Positions 1 to 7,844 of a stretch of DNA of 64,000 nt are shown here, piece after piece. A model generated the notes under the pieces. The model saw only the letters and a list, made by a program, of their open reading frames with translations. It made no database searches and had not been told where the DNA came from. Within the stretch, counting starts at the first letter, position 1; every line of letters begins with the position of its first letter. Position numbers and translations under genes: made by a program. This DNA comes from Pseudomonas sp. JQ170C (GTDB lineage: Bacteria > Pseudomonadota > Gammaproteobacteria > Pseudomonadales > Pseudomonadaceae). The stretch spans positions 3,750,501 to 3,814,500 of the forward strand of contig NZ_CP141608.1 in the NCBI RefSeq assembly GCF_035581345.1. The letters are read 5' to 3'.

Positions 1-2198
1 TTCTGCTCTTCCTGTGCCCGCTTCTGGATAGTGGGGTCTGCGTAGGCTTCGTTCAGGTTCTTGATGCCGAGCTCCATCTCGGCAGCCGTGATCTTGCCGG
101 CGGCCTGGGCCTTGCGTAGTCCCCTAACACCTTCGGCGAGGTCTTCAAGTCGTTTTTTCTCCGGCAGAGCCCTGTCGATGATGGCATCCAGCGCCTTGAG
201 CTCATCTTGCAGCGACTTGGTGCGGTCCTTGCTGCTGTCAGTCGCGTCCTTGTTGGCCTTCTTCTGCGCTTCGATTGCGCTGGCAGCCGACAGAATTGCC
301 AGCCGGTCGGTCTCGGTTAGGTCGGTGTTATCCGCGATGTGCCGGTTGGCTATCTTGATCGCATCGCCGTTGTCCTTCAGGCCGGCCAACTGCTTATGGA
401 GTGTTTCCAGGTAGGTCTGACCCGCGCTGCTCATACCGGCCTTGGCGGCGTTGTTGGCCTGGGTCGAGGCGGTGTTCTCCTCGGTCACTCCGGTGAGAAC
501 GCGCAGGGTTTCAGCTATCAAGCTGGATCGCTGGTCGGCATCACTGACCGCACCGGCCTGGGTGATCCACTGCTGCACCGTCGCGGGCGGCAACTTCAAC
601 CGGTCGCCAACCTCGCGCAGGATGGGCGAGAGGTCGGCACCGGCGGCGCGAGCCTCCTTCAGTTGATCAACAACCCCCTGATAGAGGCGTAGCTGTTGGT
701 TGTATTGCCCTCCGGAGTCTCTGGCCGGGGCCGTGACCGTCGCTGAGCGGATGGACTGGGAAAGGTCGCCGTAAGCATCCTTGACCTTGTCCGTGGCATT
801 GATCTGCTCCTGTTGCCACTTCAGCAGCGAAGCTTCGCGCTGATCCTTGTTGAGCTTGGCGAATTCCTCTCGCAGCTGAGCAACGGGCTTGTGCATGTCA
901 TCCAGGCTGACCCCGGCTTGATCCGCACTATCACTCAGCAACAGAAAACTAGCTGCGGCGGTACCGGCCAACAGTGCCAACCCCATTGGCCCGCCCAGCG
1001 CCGCAAGCAGCCCGCCGGTGGAGGCGCGAGTCAGGTTAGTCTGCGCAATTGCCAGGGCATCCGTAGAAGCCTTCAGCGCCGCTTGTTTGGGGATGAGTTG
1101 CGTCTGCACCAACGACAGCCGCTGCAGCCCGCTGGCAGCAGCCACAGAAGCCTGGGCCTGCTGGAGTTGCGCCTGCGCATAGATCCTCTGTGCGTCAGCC
1201 GCGCGCAAGGCGGCCTGGGCGTTCTGGATCTCGGCAGTGCGCTGGGCCAGCGCGGCCTTCAGCGCCAGGCCTGAATTGACCACATAGTTGGTGAGTGCTG
1301 CAGCCCCAGCCCCGGCCATGGCCACCGCGACCAGGTCTACGTTGTCGGCGAGGGAAATGAGAACTTTCGACAGCCCTGCCACCGCGCCGGTACGCTCCTC
1401 CATACTCCCCAGGAACGTCCCGATCGCGTTACTGATGTTGACCATGGCGTCTTGCACGCTCGTGGACATATCAGCGGCAGCCTTGCGGTTCGCCTCGACG
1501 GTTTGCAACAGTCCAGTGTTGATGTCGTCGAGAGAAAGTTTCCCTTGAACACCAAGCTTGCGGACTTCGTCTGCACCTTTGCCGGTTGCATTGGCAATGG
1601 CGTCAACGATGGTCGGCATCGCGCTCTGGATGGACACCCAACCATCAGCCTCCACCTTTCCTGTTTGCAGAGCCTTTGAGTACGCATCGAGGGCCGAGCC
1701 CGCTTTATCGGCCGCTGCGGCGTTGGTCACCAGCAGAAAGCTGAAGCTGTCAGTGATGTCGAGCGTCTGCTGAGTGTTGAAGCCCAGGCTGCGCATCACG
1801 TCGGCCGTGCGGATGTACAGCTCTTGGGCTTCAGCCAGCGGGCGGTATGTTTCTTGGGCCGTGCGCAGCAGGTGCTCCTGCACCGCTTGATACTCACCTG
1901 CGCTACCCGCCGCTGCTTTCATCCGGTCGGCCATCTGCCCATAGGCATCGACCTGCCGGATGATTCCACCGATCAGGCCAGCGCCAGCCACGGCAGCAAA
2001 GGCCCCGCGCATCAGTGCCCCAGCCTGCTGAGCCGCACCGCCAGCGCTGTCGAACGCAGAGTCCACAGTAGCCAGGCTGCGGTCAATCGACTGAGAGGTG
2101 CGTGCGACCACTTGATCCGCGCTGGCCAGTTCCCGACGCAACTGCGCCGTGGTGGCCTCGATCTGGACCAGCATCCCCTGGACTTGTTGGTCGGCCAT
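1..2198 (-). CDS. Phage tail tape measure protein (C-terminus beyond window)
   Basis: This is an open minus-strand frame from ATG at 2198 to the window edge, so at least 732 residues are present and the C-terminus is missing. Tape measure proteins set tail length in siphophages and are ejected with the DNA. The N-terminal 200 residues match the tape-measure N-terminal domain pattern (a LRTAQETYRPLAEAQELY-type stretch, then a VSIQSAMPTIVDAIA-type stretch). A hydrophobic Ala/Gly-rich segment (LLAALGGPMGLALLAG) follows, and then long Ala/Gln-rich coiled-coil sequence. It lies just after the G/GT tail chaperone pair, which is the invariant lambda-like gene order. A terminator sits in the short gap upstream. 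I am sure of the family. Confidence 0.93.
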   Translation of the reverse strand, partial: MADQQVQGMLVQIEATTAQLRRELASADQVVARTSQSIDRSLATVDSAFDSAGGAAQQAGALMRGAFAAVAGAGLIGGIIRQVDAYGQMADRMKAAAGSAGEYQAVQEHLLRTAQETYRPLAEAQELYIRTADVMRSLGFNTQQTLDITDSFSFLLVTNAAAADKAGSALDAYSKALQTGKVEADGWVSIQSAMPTIVDAIANATGKGADEVRKLGVQGKLSLDDINTGLLQTVEANRKAAADMSTSVQDAMVNISNAIGTFLGSMEERTGAVAGLSKVLISLADNVDLVAVAMAGAGAAALTNYVVNSGLALKAALAQRTAEIQNAQAALRAADAQRIYAQAQLQQAQASVAAASGLQRLSLVQTQLIPKQAALKASTDALAIAQTNLTRASTGGLLAALGGPMGLALLAGTAAASFLLLSDSADQAGVSLDDMHKPVAQLREEFAKLNKDQREASLLKWQQEQINATDKVKDAYGDLSQSIRSATVTAPARDSGGQYNQQLRLYQGVVDQLKEARAAGADLSPILREVGDRLKLPPATVQQWITQAGAVSDADQRSSLIAETLRVLTGVTEENTASTQANNAAKAGMSSAGQTYLETLHKQLAGLKDNGDAIKIANRHIADNTDLTETDRLAILSAASAIEAQKKANKDATDSSKDRTKSLQDELKALDAIIDRALPEKKRLEDLAEGVRGLRKAQAAGKITAAEMELGIKNLNEAYADPTIQKRAQEEQ

Positions 2199-2214
2199 GA
2201 AAATCTCCAAGCAC

Positions 2215-2236
2215 AAAAAAACCGCCCGGAGGCGGC
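2215..2236 (-). terminator. Hairpin terminator between tail chaperone and tape measure
   Basis: On the minus strand a CCGCC/GGCGG stem (2231-2235 with 2222-2226, four-base loop) is followed by a run of seven T (2221-2215). It has the form of a rho-independent terminator inside the late operon, 17 bases before the tape measure start codon. It may reduce tape measure transcription relative to the tail tube. Confidence 0.6.
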
Positions 2237-2243
2237 ACGCTAT

Positions 2244-2477
2244 TTACTGTTTCGGGCGACCTCGCAGGAAGTTCTTCAACTTGTCCGCCACGCTTTCACG
2301 CTTCTGAGGCGCTGCCTGGGTGCGCCCTTGACCATGGCCGCACCCCGTCCAATCAAGACGGGCATCGAGTGCGAGCATGATTTGCGGAATCGGCGTGTGC
2401 CAGGCGGTGTCGGGCGGCCAGCCAAGCCAGCCGGTGGCCACGCCGAACAGGTAGTCGACGTAGCTCCCGTTCTTCAC
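2244..2477 (-). CDS. Tail assembly chaperone C-terminal part (gpT-like)
   Basis: This 77-residue frame overlaps the end of the gpG-like gene. The only in-frame start near its beginning is GTG at 2477, overlapping the upstream TGA. It is aromatic-rich at the start (YVDYLFGVATGWLGWPP) and basic at the end. In lambda-like phages the equivalent T frame is not translated alone but as a -1 fusion to G, binding the tape measure during tail assembly. The slippery site upstream puts this frame exactly in register, so I read it as the T part rather than an independent gene. Confidence 0.75.
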   Translation of the reverse strand: MKNGSYVDYLFGVATGWLGWPPDTAWHTPIPQIMLALDARLDWTGCGHGQGRTQAAPQKRESVADKLKNFLRGRPKQ

Positions 2478-2818
2478 TGCGCTGTGCTGACCGCCTCGTC
2501 CTTTCCCCGAGCAACCACGCTAGGCGGCACAGGGTTGAGCAGGGTCGTGATGAAGTCAGTCAGTTGGCCCGATACCTTGGCAACGCCGGTGTGAAATACC
2601 TCAGCGGCAATTACTGGGTGCTGCTCGGGGGCCAGGGCCGCGCCGGCGACAACAATGTCAGCACAGGCTGCAATGCTCATCAGGCGCATCGACTCCAACG
2701 CACCGCGCAAGCCACCAAAGCGGGCTTCAATTCGCAACGCCGCGTCCAGCGTCGGCTTCAGGATGTAGGTGCGCGCACCGATCACCAGGGTGACAGTGCC
2801 ATGCAAGGCTTCGCTCAT
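2244..2818 (-). CDS. Tail assembly chaperone GT fusion made by -1 frameshift
   Basis: This is the predicted fusion product. Translation starts at 2818, slips back one base on GGGAAAG (2507-2501) and continues in the T frame to the stop at 2244, giving about 191 residues. The zero-frame codons are GGA AAG; after the slip they become GGG AAA, then GGA CGA, and the reading passes without a stop into the frame at 2477. In lambda this event gives a few percent of product and the G:GT ratio is needed for tail assembly. The frame geometry is seen directly; the efficiency is unknown. Confidence 0.75.
2474..2818 (-). CDS. Tail assembly chaperone (gpG-like)
   Basis: This gene of 114 residues follows the tail tube gene. 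I chose ATG at 2818 because a GAGAG lies seven bases upstream; an in-frame start nine codons earlier has none. The sequence (GTVTLVIGARTYILKPTLDAALRIEARFG) resembles the gene-transfer-agent/phage tail chaperone family, whose members sit between tail tube and tape measure. Ten codons before the stop is the heptamer GGGAAAG in the correct phase for -1 slipping. The product is cytoplasmic and is not expected in the mature virion. Confidence 0.8.
   Translation of the reverse strand: MSEALHGTVTLVIGARTYILKPTLDAALRIEARFGGLRGALESMRLMSIAACADIVVAGAALAPEQHPVIAAEVFHTGVAKVSGQLTDFITTLLNPVPPSVVARGKDEAVSTAQ
2501..2507 (-). promoter_or_regulatory. Slippery heptamer GGGAAAG for -1 frameshifting
   Basis: The heptamer fits X XXY YYZ with zero-frame codons GGA AAG, and it is the same heptamer used by lambda G/GT. 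It lies within the last dozen codons of the G-like gene. The -1 frame from it is open through to 2244. Confidence 0.8.
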
Positions 2819-2854
2819 TTGGGCTCTCACAGTAGAAAGGCGCAACCCCGTCAG

Positions 2855-3355
2855 TTACGGGGCAGCCGGACCGGCCAGGACTTCGAGAATTGCGGTGTTG
2901 ATGGCGAGCGTCATGTTGCGTCGCACGACGTTGTCGGCCGCACCCGGAGCTACGGTGTTGTTCATCACCTTCACGCCAAAGTAGAAGGTGGTCGGCAGGA
3001 TCGCCGGGGTAGCATCAGGATCACCATCATTCAGGGTGACCTTGATGTTGTAGTTACCCTTAGTACGGTCCTTATGCGCCACCGCGACCGCTTTCTGGCC
3101 GACGTCTCCGCTGTCCAGGCCAACAGTCAGGGTCATGTTGCCCGCGTCCGCAGTGCCCTTGTATTTGCGCACTCGGCCGTCGCTCAGGGCGGTGAAGTTC
3201 ACCGCGCTGAAGGTATCGCCGAACTCGCCCAGGTCCTCGATCTCGCCCACATCAACGTAGGTGTCAGCCTTGTACTTGGTTTCGGTGTCGGCAGCGGTTT
3301 TGCCGCCGATAGCGAGGCGGCAGCCGGCGGCTGTATTGAGGTTGTCTTCGGCCAT
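2855..3355 (-). CDS. Phage major tail tube protein
   Basis: The protein has 166 residues. Beta-rich sequence, position directly before the tail chaperones and directly after the tail terminator gene, and an N-terminus typical of tail tube subunits (MAEDNLNTAAGCRLAIGG) support a tail tube protein. It would polymerise into the hexameric tube of the non-contractile tail. The start at 3355 has an excellent GGAGG seven bases upstream. It follows the terminator gene by 55 bases. The assignment combines sequence character and synteny, so the family is likely although I see no single diagnostic motif. Confidence 0.8.
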   Translation of the reverse strand: MAEDNLNTAAGCRLAIGGKTAADTETKYKADTYVDVGEIEDLGEFGDTFSAVNFTALSDGRVRKYKGTADAGNMTLTVGLDSGDVGQKAVAVAHKDRTKGNYNIKVTLNDGDPDATPAILPTTFYFGVKVMNNTVAPGAADNVVRRNMTLAINTAILEVLAGPAAP

Positions 3356-3410
3356 GGGGGTTCCTCCAAAGGCACATTGGATAAAGGCCGCGACGCGGCC
3401 AGTGGTGTGG

Positions 3411-3797
3411 TCAGTGGGTGGTGATCACGCGGACCGTGATCGAACCCTGATAGGTGATGCCGTCGGCATCGCGCTGGGCGTCGGCCTGCTCGACGCGAAC
3501 GGAGACCGCTCGGCCGGTGGCCAGTGGTAACTTGCGCTCGTCCAGGGCATTGATGATCTCGCCGTTGATGCGCTTGACCTCGGCCTGGCCGATGGCGTCG
3601 GACCACACCGACAGGTAGATCAGACGCTGCTCACGCTTACGGCCCGCGATCGGACGTGCGTTCGTCGAGACTTCCCGGTCAATGGAGACATAGGGTTTCG
3701 GCGTGTTCATCGGTGCGCCGTCGTGGACGGGGCAGCTGACTTCAGCCACAAGCCTTGCGAATAAGGCTTCTTGAAGTGCGACAGATGGATCAGCCAT
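3411..3797 (-). CDS. DUF3168-type tail terminator/completion protein
   Basis: This 128-residue protein matches the DUF3168 pattern: an N-terminal helix (SVALQEALFARLVAEV), then an early PVHDGAP...PYVSIDRE segment, a central strand RLIYLSVWSD, and a C-terminal QGSITVRVIT strand. Members cap the tail tube and interact with the head-tail connector. It overlaps the upstream HK97-gp10-like gene by 8 bases and precedes the tail tube gene, the usual order. Confidence 0.85.
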   Translation of the reverse strand: MADPSVALQEALFARLVAEVSCPVHDGAPMNTPKPYVSIDREVSTNARPIAGRKREQRLIYLSVWSDAIGQAEVKRINGEIINALDERKLPLATGRAVSVRVEQADAQRDADGITYQGSITVRVITTH

Positions 3798-4362
3798 TCC
3801 CTACCCCCTGGCTTGCTTTGCGCAGCGTGCGGGTGATCGCCGCCTCGATCTCTGCCAGAACGAACTCCCGGTTGACCTGCATCGCAGGCCTCAGCCAAGG
3901 GTGTGCCGGACGTGCAGGAATGTCGGGGTACTTACCGAAGAAGTGAGTGCCGTCGCTTTTGTTCTTCGTGTCGCGGCGCCCGAGCCGATTCTTGCCACTG
4001 AGTTTGGACCGGTCACGATTGGTGGTATGGGTACCCGATACCGCGCTGGAGTCAGCACGGTGGTACAGCTTGCCCGAGTAACCCTTTGTGCCGTACTCAA
4101 TGAAGCGAAGGTAAAAGTAGCGCTGGTTGTTGAGCTTGCCCCGTAGGCCAACCTCAGCGTTCAGGCCGCTGGACGACACAAACGCCGTCAGAGCAGCTGC
4201 GGCATCGCCCGTATCTTTGGGCACCAAGTCCTTCATCGTTTGCAGCACACGGTCAGCAGACTTCTGCATTGCCGGCTTCAGCTCGTTATCCATGTTTTTG
4301 TGGATGTTGCGCAGCAGTCGGCGAAGCTTGAAGTCTCCTGACATCCTGGAGCGGCGAGCCAT
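3790..4362 (-). CDS. HK97 gp10-family head-tail joining protein
   Basis: This is a basic protein of 190 residues. The features match the gp10 family: an early MSGDFKLRRLLRN segment, a central VPKDTGDAAAALTA segment (the conserved DTG..R/A pattern after two helices), a YLRFIEYGTKGY segment (the family's E.GT core) and a C-terminal PARPAHPWLRPAM motif (P.rPFlrPA). These proteins take part in head completion or head-tail joining. An insertion of charged residues (about 95-135) makes it longer than the usual 130-150 residues. Translation is coupled to the small gene upstream, which ends 3 bases before this start. Confidence 0.85.
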   Translation of the reverse strand: MARRSRMSGDFKLRRLLRNIHKNMDNELKPAMQKSADRVLQTMKDLVPKDTGDAAAALTAFVSSSGLNAEVGLRGKLNNQRYFYLRFIEYGTKGYSGKLYHRADSSAVSGTHTTNRDRSKLSGKNRLGRRDTKNKSDGTHFFGKYPDIPARPAHPWLRPAMQVNREFVLAEIEAAITRTLRKASQGVGNG

Positions 4363-4365
4363 GTC

Positions 4366-4536
4366 CTACTCCTTGGCCTGATCGCTCTTGGCTGGCTTGG
4401 TCGCCTTTTCGAGGACTTCCTCGGCGTAGCCACGGACGATCAGACCCTTGCCGTCTTCAGCCGACACTTCAAACTCTTCGCCCTTCGTCCGCTCACCGAC
4501 AGCGCCGGAAAGTGGTCCCAGTGCACGAATCTTCAT
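4366..4536 (-). CDS. Small hypothetical phage protein (56 aa)
   Basis: This ATG-started frame ends four bases before the gp10-like gene. The product begins MKIRALGPLSGAVGERTKGE and ends in a Lys-rich tail (EKATKPAKSDQAKE). The first half resembles a small beta-barrel, as in short proteins of head-tail modules, but I do not recognise a family. Tight spacing on both sides (3 and 9 bases) and co-orientation support it being real. Confidence 0.7.
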   Translation of the reverse strand: MKIRALGPLSGAVGERTKGEEFEVSAEDGKGLIVRGYAEEVLEKATKPAKSDQAKE

Positions 4537-4545
4537 TTTTTCACC

Positions 4546-4872
4546 TCATGGATTTGGCACGGATGAGCAAAGCAGCCTCATCAGCGTCCCGAAGTTGTCG
4601 ATAAGGACTGCTTCGACTTTGTAGGTCACACCGCGCCTGGTCAGCCGCCAGCCGGCGACAATGTCGCTTCTGGGCCTGGCAAGAATCTCGGCGGTAACGA
4701 CAGCCTCCAACTGCTCGGCGACGGCTGAGACGCGACCACTAGGCAGCCTGATTTCGGCCCACAATTCCGGAGGAGTCGCCGCCGCCCAAGTCTCGTCGGC
4801 ACCACCCGAGCTGTTTCGCACTCGCTGCGGAGAGGTCAGCAGGCAACGGTGACGAAGGGGACCGGCCCTCAT
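4546..4872 (-). CDS. Phage head closure protein (SPP1 gp16-like)
   Basis: The product has 108 residues. The start at 4872 forms an ATGA overlap with the stop of the connector gene. The pattern RHRCLLTSPQRVRNSSGGADETWA...ELWAEIRLPSGRE-like, then a late WRLTRRGVTYKVEAVLID, is that of the head closure/head-tail adaptor family (alignment of the LW..I..L.GRE.. and the G..Y.I..V...). These proteins extend and seal the connector after DNA packaging. Placement between the gp6-like connector and gp10 is standard. Confidence 0.87.
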   Translation of the reverse strand: MRAGPLRHRCLLTSPQRVRNSSGGADETWAAATPPELWAEIRLPSGRVSAVAEQLEAVVTAEILARPRSDIVAGWRLTRRGVTYKVEAVLIDNFGTLMRLLCSSVPNP

Positions 4873-5210
4873 ACACCCCACCCGATTCGATGCGGTGTCA
4901 GGAGTGCCACCGATCCTTTCGGAAGCACGGTGGCAATTGTCCCGATTACAACGTCCTCACGGTTTGCGTAAAGGTGCCCAAGAATCAACAAGCAGGCCGC
5001 GTTGATCTGCTTGTTGCTCACGATGGGGGAGTCGCCAGCATCACCGGCGGCGACAGCCTCATCCAGCGCCTGCTGGTCGGTGTAGAAACGACGGTTCAGG
5101 TAGTCCATCGCCTGCCCTTCAGCCGCCTCGATCAGGAGCTCCAAGTATTCGTCAGCATCGTCAGGGTCTCGAAGGTGGTGACGGGCGAGGGTCAAGCTGA
5201 TAACCGACAT
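4869..5210 (-). CDS. Phage head-tail connector protein (gp6-like)
   Basis: The protein has 113 residues and is largely helical. The N-terminus (SLTLARHHLRDPDDADEYLELLIEAAEGQAMDYLNR) is the classic gp6/connector-1 signature: a short strand, then an acidic D...D..L..LI..A...A..YL.R helix. The C-terminal half (INAACLLILGHLYANREDVV) also fits. It forms a ring under the portal. It lies directly upstream of the head closure gene, with overlapping stop and start. Confidence 0.9.
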   Translation of the reverse strand: MSVISLTLARHHLRDPDDADEYLELLIEAAEGQAMDYLNRRFYTDQQALDEAVAAGDAGDSPIVSNKQINAACLLILGHLYANREDVVIGTIATVLPKGSVALLTPHRIGWGV

Positions 5211-5214
5211 ACCT

Positions 5215-5745
5215 CTACTCCTTCAGCGGGTCGAGCGATGCCAGCTTCCGTTGCACCAGCTCTTCAGCGTGTCGACGCGGGACCGAGTAAGCTGGACCAC
5301 CACGACGACGAAGCTCGCCTTCATCCATGTAGGATCGGAGCGGGTATATCTGAAGAACCGCAGGGTTGGGACTGACCGCTGGACCTTCCCTGCCCGTAGG
5401 TTGATCAGAGTCATTGCTGCCCTCAGTTGCCACCGATCCGTCGTGGCCGGCACATTCGGGCGTGTCTAAGTCGATTGCAGCGGTATCGGTTTCGGCAGCC
5501 TGTGTGATCGCAGCCGGCTCCAGTTCAACGCTCGAACCTGCATGGCCTACTGGCAGTTCCTGCACCGGGCTCTCCGGCATGCCTGGATCCGTGGCCGCCG
5601 GTCCGCCCTCGCCGGTGGTCGGCAAGGCCGCAGTGTCAGCCGAAGCGGACAAGCCACCTTCCGGCTGAAAAGCATTGGCCTCAGTGGGCGAGGCAGGATC
5701 TTTCACTCCTGCCGTGGGTGCTGGTGTTTCCTGTTTACGCGCCAT
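5215..5745 (-). CDS. Hypothetical phage head-region protein, low-complexity acidic N-terminus
   Basis: I use the ATG at 5745, which has GGAG eight bases upstream, rather than an in-frame start eight codons earlier. Of the 176 residues the first ~125 are Ala/Pro/Glu/Thr/Ser-rich and look disordered (ATDPGMPESPVQELP). The last ~45 form a compact conserved-looking unit (IYPLRSYMDEGELRRRGGPAY). It sits between capsid and connector, where decoration or head-fibre-like proteins occur, but no family is recognisable. It ends five bases before the connector start. Confidence 0.65.
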   Translation of the reverse strand: MARKQETPAPTAGVKDPASPTEANAFQPEGGLSASADTAALPTTGEGGPAATDPGMPESPVQELPVGHAGSSVELEPAAITQAAETDTAAIDLDTPECAGHDGSVATEGSNDSDQPTGREGPAVSPNPAVLQIYPLRSYMDEGELRRRGGPAYSVPRRHAEELVQRKLASLDPLKE

Positions 5746-5793
5746 AAAAGTACTCCAGTCGGGCGCCATTACTGGCGCCGCAACGCGGAAGGT

Positions 5794-6981
5794 TTAGGGG
5801 GTGACCGTGGTCAGGGGGCCAGTGACGAATGCTTCTTCGCGGTAGATGGCGAACGCCAATCGCTCTTCAGCACGGATCGTCGTCATGTTGTTCTCAAAGT
5901 CTTTGTCGTTCTCGGTCGAGATCAGCACTTCGATTTCCATCCGATCGAAGATCTGCGCGCCGAGCTTGAAGGCGCCGACCAAGAAGTCGTTCTGAGTCAT
6001 GGCCTGGGTGGACACCACTGGACGATTCCAGAGACGAGCATCGGTGCCACTCTGGGGCTGACCGATGATGTAGCGCCCCTCGCCATCCTTCGTCAGTTCG
6101 ATCGCCGCCCAATCGATGGGGTTCAGCACGATGCCGTCCGAAGGGAACTCGGCCAACTCGGCCTGCAGTAGCGCCAGACGCAGCCGATCAATTCGCTGCT
6201 CGCCGACCACCGCTACGCCAGCGGGCGCCGCGTACAGCTGTGCAACGGTCATGAGGCCCTGAAGATTCGCGCCGGTACCGCTGCCGTAGAGCAACTGAGC
6301 TTCTTCGGCCATATTCAGGCCGTAACGCGCTCGACCGTCGATATAGCTTTGCAACGCTTTTGCATCATCGAGCATCTGGCGGCTCGCTTTGAACAGGTGA
6401 GCGATGGTTCGGACGTTCGCGGTGGCCAGAGCAAAGGTCAGGTCGGAGTACGGCTTAGCGGTGGTCTCCGCGACGGTTCGCGCATTGTTGGTGAAGCCAG
6501 TCTCCCGGATGTACTCGATGGAGTTCGATTCCGTTTCACCGGGCGCCACCAGGTCGCGAATAGTCAGTCGGCGCTGAGGTGGCGCGACGATACCCGCTAA
6601 GCGCTGAGCAGGGACAAGATCACCACCAGTTGCAGTGGTGATCGCTGCACGCGGCACAGAGACTCGACGCGAACCACGGAAGGACGAATTCATGTCCTGC
6701 ATTTCTTCGCTGCCGATCACCAGTGCACCGACCGACTTCTGCGGTTCGTCCTGTTCGGAGCGGCCCCTGTTTGCGTTCACGAGTTTCTGCTCGGCTTCGC
6801 CCATTCGCGCCTGAAGCTCGCCCTGCTTGGTCAGCAGTTCGTCTACCTTGGCACGGGTCTCAGCGGTCATCTCGCCGGAGGCCTTGATCTGCTTATCGGT
6901 CGCCTCAGCCTGGGCTTTGATCTGGTCGCCAATGCCTTTCAGGCTGGCGTTGAGTTCCTTGACTTGGGCTTCAAAGTCCAT
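5794..6981 (-). CDS. HK97-fold major capsid protein
   Basis: The product has 395 residues from ATG 6981; a GTG two codons earlier overlaps the protease stop. Residues 1-75 are a coiled coil (EAQVKELNASLKGIGDQIKA) typical of the scaffolding delta domain removed by the prohead protease. The rest matches HK97 gp5: RRLTIRDLVAPGETESNSIEYIRE, a SDLTFALATANVRTIAHLFK segment, AEEAQLLYGSGTGANLQGLM, and NDFLVGAFKLGAQIFDRMEI. It assembles the icosahedral shell. The gene follows the protease by only a few bases. Confidence 0.95.
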   Translation of the reverse strand: MDFEAQVKELNASLKGIGDQIKAQAEATDKQIKASGEMTAETRAKVDELLTKQGELQARMGEAEQKLVNANRGRSEQDEPQKSVGALVIGSEEMQDMNSSFRGSRRVSVPRAAITTATGGDLVPAQRLAGIVAPPQRRLTIRDLVAPGETESNSIEYIRETGFTNNARTVAETTAKPYSDLTFALATANVRTIAHLFKASRQMLDDAKALQSYIDGRARYGLNMAEEAQLLYGSGTGANLQGLMTVAQLYAAPAGVAVVGEQRIDRLRLALLQAELAEFPSDGIVLNPIDWAAIELTKDGEGRYIIGQPQSGTDARLWNRPVVSTQAMTQNDFLVGAFKLGAQIFDRMEIEVLISTENDKDFENNMTTIRAEERLAFAIYREEAFVTGPLTTVTP

Positions 6982-6983
6982 GG

Positions 6984-7841
6984 TCACTTTCCTTTCAGAG
7001 AATTGAGGAGATTGGTTGCCGCGCTCAGAGAGGCGGAGAGGTCTGGCGCGACAGCGCTGGGCTTGTCGGTCGGGACAGCGCGCGGCGTGTCCCCGCCGGC
7101 AGCGCGAGGCGTACCGGTCTTGAAGCTGGCGAAGAGTTCGCGGCGCTCGGAGCGCGGCATGCCGGACTTGGCCAAAGCAATGTCCATGGCCTTGAGCGCA
7201 TTGGCCTGACCGGTTTCTTCGGTTTCGCGCTCGGTGATCTCGGCGGCTGATAACAGGCCGGTGGCCAGGCCCAGCTCAACGGCACGCTTGCCGCGGATGA
7301 AGGTCTCGTCGTCCATCATCTCGGCCATATCCGGAACTGGTTGGCCGCTGGTTTCGGCATACAGGTCGGCCATCGCCGCGTCGAACTCTTCCATGTCATC
7401 GGCCACGTCGCGCAGGTAGTGGCGATTGCCGGCAAGAAAGGTCCAGCAGTTGTGGATCATCAGGAAAGCGCTGCTAGCCACTGCTCGCTCACTGCCAGCG
7501 AGGTAGATCACAGACGCGGCACTGGCGGCCATGCCCAGTACCTTGGTGGTGACCTTGTGGCTGTGCTCGCGCAGGCGGTTGTATATGGCGATGCCTTCAA
7601 ACATGTCGCCGCCCGGGGAGTTGATGTAGACGGTCACATCACGCTCGCCGATAGCGCGCAACGCTGCGTCGATACGCTTGAGGGTCACGCCCTCGCCGTA
7701 CCAGTCTTCGCCAATCACCCCATACACAGTGATCGTGTCGGAGGTGTTCTCGACGGCAGCCTGGATTGCCGGGTTCCATTTATCGAGCGCGCGCGGGCTC
7801 AGCTCGCTGCGCAGGCCGCGAGACTGGATCTTCAGTTTCAT
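6984..7841 (-). CDS. ClpP-type prohead (head maturation) protease
   Basis: This S14-family protein has 285 residues. Visible features are VYINSPGGDMFEG (71-83, oxyanion region), the nucleophile in GMAASAAS (Ser near 107), His130 in FLMIHNCW, and an Asp near 178 in DDETFIRGKRAVELGL, completing a Ser-His-Asp triad. Residues beyond 205 are extra, Ala/Thr/Pro-rich and probably regulatory or scaffold-like. It cleaves the capsid scaffold domain during maturation. It sits between portal and capsid, as in HK97. Confidence 0.94.
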   Translation of the reverse strand: MKLKIQSRGLRSELSPRALDKWNPAIQAAVENTSDTITVYGVIGEDWYGEGVTLKRIDAALRAIGERDVTVYINSPGGDMFEGIAIYNRLREHSHKVTTKVLGMAASAASVIYLAGSERAVASSAFLMIHNCWTFLAGNRHYLRDVADDMEEFDAAMADLYAETSGQPVPDMAEMMDDETFIRGKRAVELGLATGLLSAAEITERETEETGQANALKAMDIALAKSGMPRSERRELFASFKTGTPRAAGGDTPRAVPTDKPSAVAPDLSASLSAATNLLNSLKGK

Positions 7842-7844
7842 GGG

